From Woeseia sp. (lineage in GTDB: Bacteria; Pseudomonadota; Gammaproteobacteria; Steroidobacterales; Woeseiaceae), in assembly GCA_018701055.1 (NCBI GenBank), contig JABIUH010000244.1, positions 1 to 9,034 of the forward strand: DNA of 9,034 nt, read 5' to 3'. Below, one piece after another: positions 5,341-9,034 of the stretch. The translations under genes and the position numbers were made by a program. The number at the start of each line of letters is the position of its first letter. The first letter of the stretch is position 1. The notes beneath the pieces are model-generated. The model ran no database searches and had not been told where the DNA came from. It saw only the letters and a program-made list of their open reading frames with translations.

Positions 5341-6441
5341 ATGAAAACCTCACGTCGAAATTTTATTTGCTCCGTCTCAGCCGCCGGCGCACTCGCCGCG
5401 CTACCCGCCTCAGCTTTCGCACAAGGAATTGCGAGCAAAACACTCGACATCCTGGTTCTCGGTGGCACAGGTTTTATCGGGCCACACGAGATCAACTATG
5501 CGCGAGCCCGCGGCCACAACGTCACCATGTTCAATCGTGGCAAGACGGCGCCAGGCATGTTTCCGAATGTAGAGGCACTGATCGGCGATCGAGATGATCA
5601 GCTTGATTCACTAAAAGGTCGGGACTGGGATGCAGTCATCGATAACTCCGGTTTTTACCCACGCCATGCGCGTCTCTCTGCTGAGTTGCTGCATGGGCAT
5701 GTGGATCAGTACATGTTCGTTTCCAGCATCTCTGCCTATGGCGAAGATATGACTGTTGACGACAACGAGTTCTCTGCGGCGTATGGCGTGATGGATGATC
5801 CGACCGATGAATCCGAACCGCCTTATGGCCCGACCTATGGTCCGCGAAAAGCATTGTGCGAGCAGGAAGTCACGAAAGTGTTTGGCGACAAAGCCATCCA
5901 TATCCGACCCGGCATCATCACCGGCACCGGGGATCCGACGGAGCGCCTTCGCCATTGGCTTAAGCGCATAAAGGCCGGCAACGAAATCCTGGTTCCCGGA
6001 CAGGAAGATCTGCCAGTGCAATACATTGATGCGGCTGACATGACCGGCTGGATGGTGCGTATGCTCGAAGATAGTGGCAGCGGCCCCTACAACGCGGTCG
6101 GCGCCGAAGCGCCTTATCGTGCCAGGCCGCTCCTGGAAGGCATTCGTGACGCCACGGGATCGAAATCAAAACTGACCTGGATTGATTGGGAATGGATTAG
6201 AAAAGAAGCATCAGACATTCCAGGTTATGCGCCTTGGTATGGACAAGGACCGATTCCTTTCATGCAGGTCAACAACGACAGGGCGCTTGCGACAGGCTTA
6301 ACGTTTCGATCGATCGAGGAAACCGCCAAGGACATGATTGCGAATCTTAAAGAGGGTGATGTTCCGGAAGGACGGGGCGATGGGTTTGATCTGGAAACCG
6401 AAGAGAAGCTTTTGAAGAAGTGGCATGCGGAGAAGGGGTGA
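5341..6441 (+). CDS. Tat-signal NAD(P)-dependent epimerase/dehydratase-like SDR
   Basis: This 366-residue protein has a twin-arginine export signal (SRRNFICSV, Arg5-Arg6, then a hydrophobic stretch and cleavage near AFAQ, residue 28). The rest is an extended/atypical short-chain dehydrogenase. A Rossmann loop GGTGFIG lies at 41-47, then NRGK at 65-68 after the second strand, where Arg66 would suit NADP(H). The DNSG segment is at 101-104, Ser128/Ser129 sit in FVSSISAYGE, and the catalytic Tyr-x-x-x-Lys is YGPRK, Tyr166 to Lys170. The nucleotide site and catalytic pair are therefore intact. The substrate is unknown; relatives act on nucleotide sugars or other carbonyl compounds. Tat export fits a protein folded with its cofactor before transport. 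Ribosome binding site AAGGA (5330-5334) lies 6 bases before the ATG. The gene is followed by a palindrome, so it is probably not in one operon with the DUF5916 gene. Confidence 0.9.
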   Translation: MKTSRRNFICSVSAAGALAALPASAFAQGIASKTLDILVLGGTGFIGPHEINYARARGHNVTMFNRGKTAPGMFPNVEALIGDRDDQLDSLKGRDWDAVIDNSGFYPRHARLSAELLHGHVDQYMFVSSISAYGEDMTVDDNEFSAAYGVMDDPTDESEPPYGPTYGPRKALCEQEVTKVFGDKAIHIRPGIITGTGDPTERLRHWLKRIKAGNEILVPGQEDLPVQYIDAADMTGWMVRMLEDSGSGPYNAVGAEAPYRARPLLEGIRDATGSKSKLTWIDWEWIRKEASDIPGYAPWYGQGPIPFMQVNNDRALATGLTFRSIEETAKDMIANLKEGDVPEGRGDGFDLETEEKLLKKWHAEKG

Positions 6442-6510
6442 GGGTGCTGCCTTTTATCCTTTCTAGTGATCAGCTCTTTTCGACACTTCTTTCAATCGAT
6501 CTGAGAAATA

Positions 6511-6565
6511 GGGGTCGAACCGAGATTAGCGATAGCGATCAGCTAATTAATCGCGGTTCGACCCC
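6511..6565. repeat. GGGGTCGAACCG palindrome, possible terminator
   Basis: GGGGTCGAACCG at 6511-6522 pairs perfectly with CGGTTCGACCCC at 6554-6565. After one mismatch the pairing continues through GATTA/TAATC, with an A/T-rich and GCGAT-repeating loop region. It begins about 70 bases after the epimerase stop and is followed by ATTCCATTTT, so it may end that transcript. The same 12-mer recurs at 8897-8908, so it belongs to a dispersed family and not to a private terminator. Confidence 0.8.
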
Positions 6566-6640
6566 ATTCCATTTTCGAGTGATTTCCAATACGCGCCCCT
6601 GCACGTGGCACTAATTTCCACGCAGGAAAGCAATCACTGG

Positions 6641-6645
6641 GGAGG
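6641..6645 (+). promoter_or_regulatory. Ribosome binding site for the GTG start of the DUF5916 gene
   Basis: GGAGG, within GGGGAGGGGG, lies 4 bases before GTG 6650. It supports this start over the earlier in-frame GTG at 6605, which has no ribosome binding site and would prefix the signal peptide with 15 unsuitable residues. Confidence 0.65.
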
Positions 6646-6649
6646 GGGT

Positions 6650-8881
6650 GTGACGACACAATTGCGACGCGGGTCGCTACCCATAGCAATACTCATCGGT
6701 TGCATCCTGTCGTCAGCCTCAATGCCGTCAGCCGCCCAGCAACTGGGCGCCGGTAATGCCCGGCCAATCGCCACTGCCAACCAACTGGAAATCGTTCCGG
6801 TCATGGATGGTGATGTGCTGAATGACCCGGCGTGGACCGGCGCGGAGCCCATAACCGGTTTCTCTCAGGTTCGACCCGACGAGGGTCATCCAGCCACCCA
6901 AAAGACAGAAGTTTTTGTCGGATTCACGGCAACGACAATGCACGTTGCTGTCATCGCCTACGACGACGAACCTGCTGAAGTCCTTAGCACCGACATGCGT
7001 CGCGATTCATCACTGGACGATACAGATGCGTTTCTCTTTATCGTCGACGGCTTGGAGGATCGTCAGACCGGGTATGTGTTTGGCACTAGCCCGGCGGGCG
7101 TGCAGTTTGACGGCCAGGTGACAAAAGAAGATACGGCAGGATTCAGTGCAGGCAGCGGCGGCTTCAATAAGAACTGGGACGCCCCCTGGGAAGTGCGAAC
7201 GCTCACCGGCGAATTTGGCTGGAGTGCCGAGTTCCAAATCCCATTGAAGACGCTGCGCTTTGGTCGTGGTGAGGAGCAATCGTGGGGTTTCAATTTCCAA
7301 CGTAATATTCGCCGCAATTATGAAGTCGTCTACTGGGCCCCGTTGTCGCGTGAGCGAAATCTTTACCGGGTCTCCGAGGCCGGTTCGATCACAGGCATTC
7401 ATGTGCCGAAGCAGCGCAATTTGCAGGTAACGCCGTATGTTCTGGGCAAGACCCGGAAGGGCGGCAATCCTCCGGAAAAACGTAACGATGAAGAGTTCGG
7501 CGTCGACGTCAAATATTCGATCACACCAAGCCTGACCCTCGACGCCACGTACAACACTGATTTCGCACAAGTCGAGGCGGACGACCAACAAATCAATCTT
7601 GATCGATTCAGTCTTTTCTTTCCTGAAAAGCGACCCTTCTTTCTGGAAAACGCCGGCCAGTTCACGGTAGGAGATCCTCGCGAAGTTGAATTGTTCTTCA
7701 GTCGCCGTATCGGCATCGGCGATGATGGCGAACAAATTCCGATCGAGGGCGGTCTGCGTTTGTCAGGAAAAATCGGTTCGTCGACGAACGTTGGTTTGTT
7801 GCATATGTCTTCGGAGGATGTCGCCGGCATTGCCCCGGGCAACGAGTTTTCTGTCGTTCGCATTAATCAGGAGTTGCGTAATCGTTCTGGCATTGGCGCG
7901 CTTTTCGTAAACCGTCAGGGCGATGGCTCATTCCTGACGCCGAAGGACCTCGATGAAAACCAGACCTACGCTATTGATGGGCGTTGGGGCATTGGTGACG
8001 AGTTAATGTTGTCGGGCTGGATGGCCAGGACGAATACGCCGGGTCTCATTGGAGATGATAAGGCGTTTTCGGTTAAGGCCGACTACCTGTCAGCTGCATG
8101 GACGTTTAATTTGTATCGCACCGAAGTTGGTGCGGACTTTAATCCGGAGGTGGGCTTCCTCGCACGAAATGAGTACAAAAAGAGTTTTGCCCGTGTCATG
8201 TACAAATGGCGTCCCGACGACTTGTGGGGTTTGCTGGAGCTCCGACCCCATGCCCGGTACCGGGAGTTTCGCGATTTCGATGACATCAAGGAATCAAGCA
8301 GCTGGCACGTCGACAATCACTGGGAATTCAAAAATGGATACCTGGTCGAGACCGGCTTTAATCTGATTTACGAGCGCGTCGATGATCCGTTCGACATTGT
8401 CCCCGGCGTGACTATCCCAACGGGTATTTACGAAGATGAGAATCTGCATTTCGTTATCCGCACCAACCAATCCGCTCCACTCAGCTTTCATATGCGCTCC
8501 ACTGTCGGCGGCGGCTGGGGAGGTGATCGCATCCAGGCCTCGCCTACCATTCGTTATCGGATTGGCGAAACCTTCAGTTCCGAGTTGTCGGTCAACTACA
8601 ACGACTTTAACTTGCCGGTTCTTGGCGGCGATTTCTCTGTCGCGCTGACACGACTGCGACTCTCCTATTCGTTCACGCCAAACCTGATGCTACAGACGCT
8701 TTTACAACACAACGAACGCAGCGATACCTATTCGACGAACCTGCGATTCTCCTGGCTACGCTCCGCGAACTCGGGCCTGTTCCTCGTCTACAACGAAATC
8801 GACGAACGCGGAATCGGCGCACCGCCGAAAGGCAAAGAGTTCATCATCAAGTACAGCCACATCTTCGACGTCCTCAAGTAG
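6650..8881 (+). CDS. CBM9-like/DUF5916 outer-membrane beta-barrel protein
   Basis: This 743-residue protein starts at GTG and opens TTQLRRGSLPIAILIGC, a signal peptide with cleavage likely after SAA (residue 29). Residues about 45-215 form a carbohydrate-binding family 9-like beta-sandwich (DGDVLNDPAW, then VFVGFTATTMHVAVIAYDDE, DDTDAFLFIVDG and GWSAEFQIPLKTLRFG). From about 260 onward is the DUF5916 region with its hallmark FFPEKRPFFLENAGQF (323-338) and ELFFSRRIG. Many alternating aromatic/hydrophobic strands follow, to a C-terminal IIKYSHIF. DUF5916 proteins are predicted outer-membrane barrels of unknown function, and the CBM9-like domain suggests glycan contact. LIGC at residues 15-18 resembles a lipobox, so a lipoprotein cannot be excluded, though the barrel makes ordinary signal peptidase I more likely. 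The frame is intact and family length is normal. Confidence 0.9.
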   Translation: MTTQLRRGSLPIAILIGCILSSASMPSAAQQLGAGNARPIATANQLEIVPVMDGDVLNDPAWTGAEPITGFSQVRPDEGHPATQKTEVFVGFTATTMHVAVIAYDDEPAEVLSTDMRRDSSLDDTDAFLFIVDGLEDRQTGYVFGTSPAGVQFDGQVTKEDTAGFSAGSGGFNKNWDAPWEVRTLTGEFGWSAEFQIPLKTLRFGRGEEQSWGFNFQRNIRRNYEVVYWAPLSRERNLYRVSEAGSITGIHVPKQRNLQVTPYVLGKTRKGGNPPEKRNDEEFGVDVKYSITPSLTLDATYNTDFAQVEADDQQINLDRFSLFFPEKRPFFLENAGQFTVGDPREVELFFSRRIGIGDDGEQIPIEGGLRLSGKIGSSTNVGLLHMSSEDVAGIAPGNEFSVVRINQELRNRSGIGALFVNRQGDGSFLTPKDLDENQTYAIDGRWGIGDELMLSGWMARTNTPGLIGDDKAFSVKADYLSAAWTFNLYRTEVGADFNPEVGFLARNEYKKSFARVMYKWRPDDLWGLLELRPHARYREFRDFDDIKESSSWHVDNHWEFKNGYLVETGFNLIYERVDDPFDIVPGVTIPTGIYEDENLHFVIRTNQSAPLSFHMRSTVGGGWGGDRIQASPTIRYRIGETFSSELSVNYNDFNLPVLGGDFSVALTRLRLSYSFTPNLMLQTLLQHNERSDTYSTNLRFSWLRSANSGLFLVYNEIDERGIGAPPKGKEFIIKYSHIFDVLK

Positions 8882-8896
8882 TCACATCAAACGAAA

Positions 8897-8920
8897 GGGG
8901 TCGAACCGATTGCTGTCCCA
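8897..8920. repeat. GGGGTCGAACC repeat between convergent genes
   Basis: The first 12 bases are identical to the arm of the palindrome at 6511-6565. The full 24 bases match 4522-4545 at 22 of 24 positions. It sits 16 bases after the DUF5916 stop. Confidence 0.75.
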
Positions 8921-8921
8921 C

Positions 8922-9034
8922 TTAGCAGGCAGACCACACGTTGAAACCCAGGTCAGCAGTGGTGTTGGTCAGATTTTCTTGTTTGGTCGACTTGAATTTG
9001 GGGAGACGTAGTAGAGCGTCTTCGCGAGGAGCGC
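8922..9034 (-). CDS. Possible C-terminus of a leftward gene running off the edge
   Basis: The minus-strand frame ending in TAA (plus 8922-8924) is open to the window edge and reads, from the edge, APREDALLRLPKFKSTKQE and then NLTNTTADLGFNVWSAC. It is not a repeat or low-complexity sequence and would be convergent with the DUF5916 gene. I do not recognise the family. The length (36 codons) is too short to rule out a chance open frame. Confidence 0.35.
   Translation of the reverse strand, partial: APREDALLRLPKFKSTKQENLTNTTADLGFNVWSAC

Noticed and set aside
5611..6021. 136-residue minus-strand frame opposite the SDR gene
   Set aside because: It is antisense to the conserved catalytic region of the SDR and shows no independent support.
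6599..6625. Imperfect CTGCACGTGG/CCACGCAG hairpin in the leader of the DUF5916 gene
   Set aside because: The arms are short, bulged and not near enough to the ribosome binding site to argue for a riboswitch or thermometer. It is likely chance.
7010..7735. 241-residue minus-strand frame opposite the DUF5916 gene
   Set aside because: It lies wholly opposite the hallmark DUF5916 region and has no ribosome binding site or family features. It is a reading-frame shadow.

Overview
The window looks like an accessory-flavoured stretch of a Gram-negative proteobacterial chromosome, most likely a gammaproteobacterium. The evidence is a beta-barrel DUF5916 protein with an export signal, a twin-arginine signal on a second gene, good Shine-Dalgarno sites, and dispersed intergenic palindromes ending in TGACC or GGGTCGAACC. 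The species cannot be named from the sequence. I see no defence system, CRISPR array, rRNA, tRNA, phage module or biosynthetic cluster.

Left part (1-1260): nested mobile-element damage. Positions 1-98 are the end of an IS30-family element reading leftward off the window. It abuts position 99, inside the last codons of orfA of an IS3-family element whose frameshifted orfB and right inverted repeat run to about 1007. The IS3 right end in turn abuts the C-terminal fragment of a DUF3179 protein (1009-1260).

Middle part (1375-5059): four intact leftward genes, each with its own leader: a three-helix membrane protein with a DUF1499 domain, a secreted NHL-repeat beta-propeller resembling peptidyl-hydroxyglycine alpha-amidating lyase, a secreted SRPBCC-fold protein, and a small secreted protein made of three 35-residue repeats. 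Gaps of 100 to 430 bases suggest separate transcription. The leaders of the last three hold related REP-like sequence, including an 85-base near-perfect hairpin.

Right part (5341-8881): two rightward genes, a twin-arginine-signal NAD(P)-dependent epimerase/dehydratase-like SDR protein and a 743-residue CBM9-like/DUF5916 outer-membrane protein starting at GTG, separated by a palindromic repeat. After them a short palindrome-family repeat is followed by the possible 3' end of a leftward gene running off the right edge.

All six intact proteins carry an export signal or membrane segments, so the region encodes envelope and periplasmic functions. Nothing in the sequence shows them acting in one pathway. 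The best leads are the repeat protein, the two families of intergenic palindromes, and the exported SDR enzyme.
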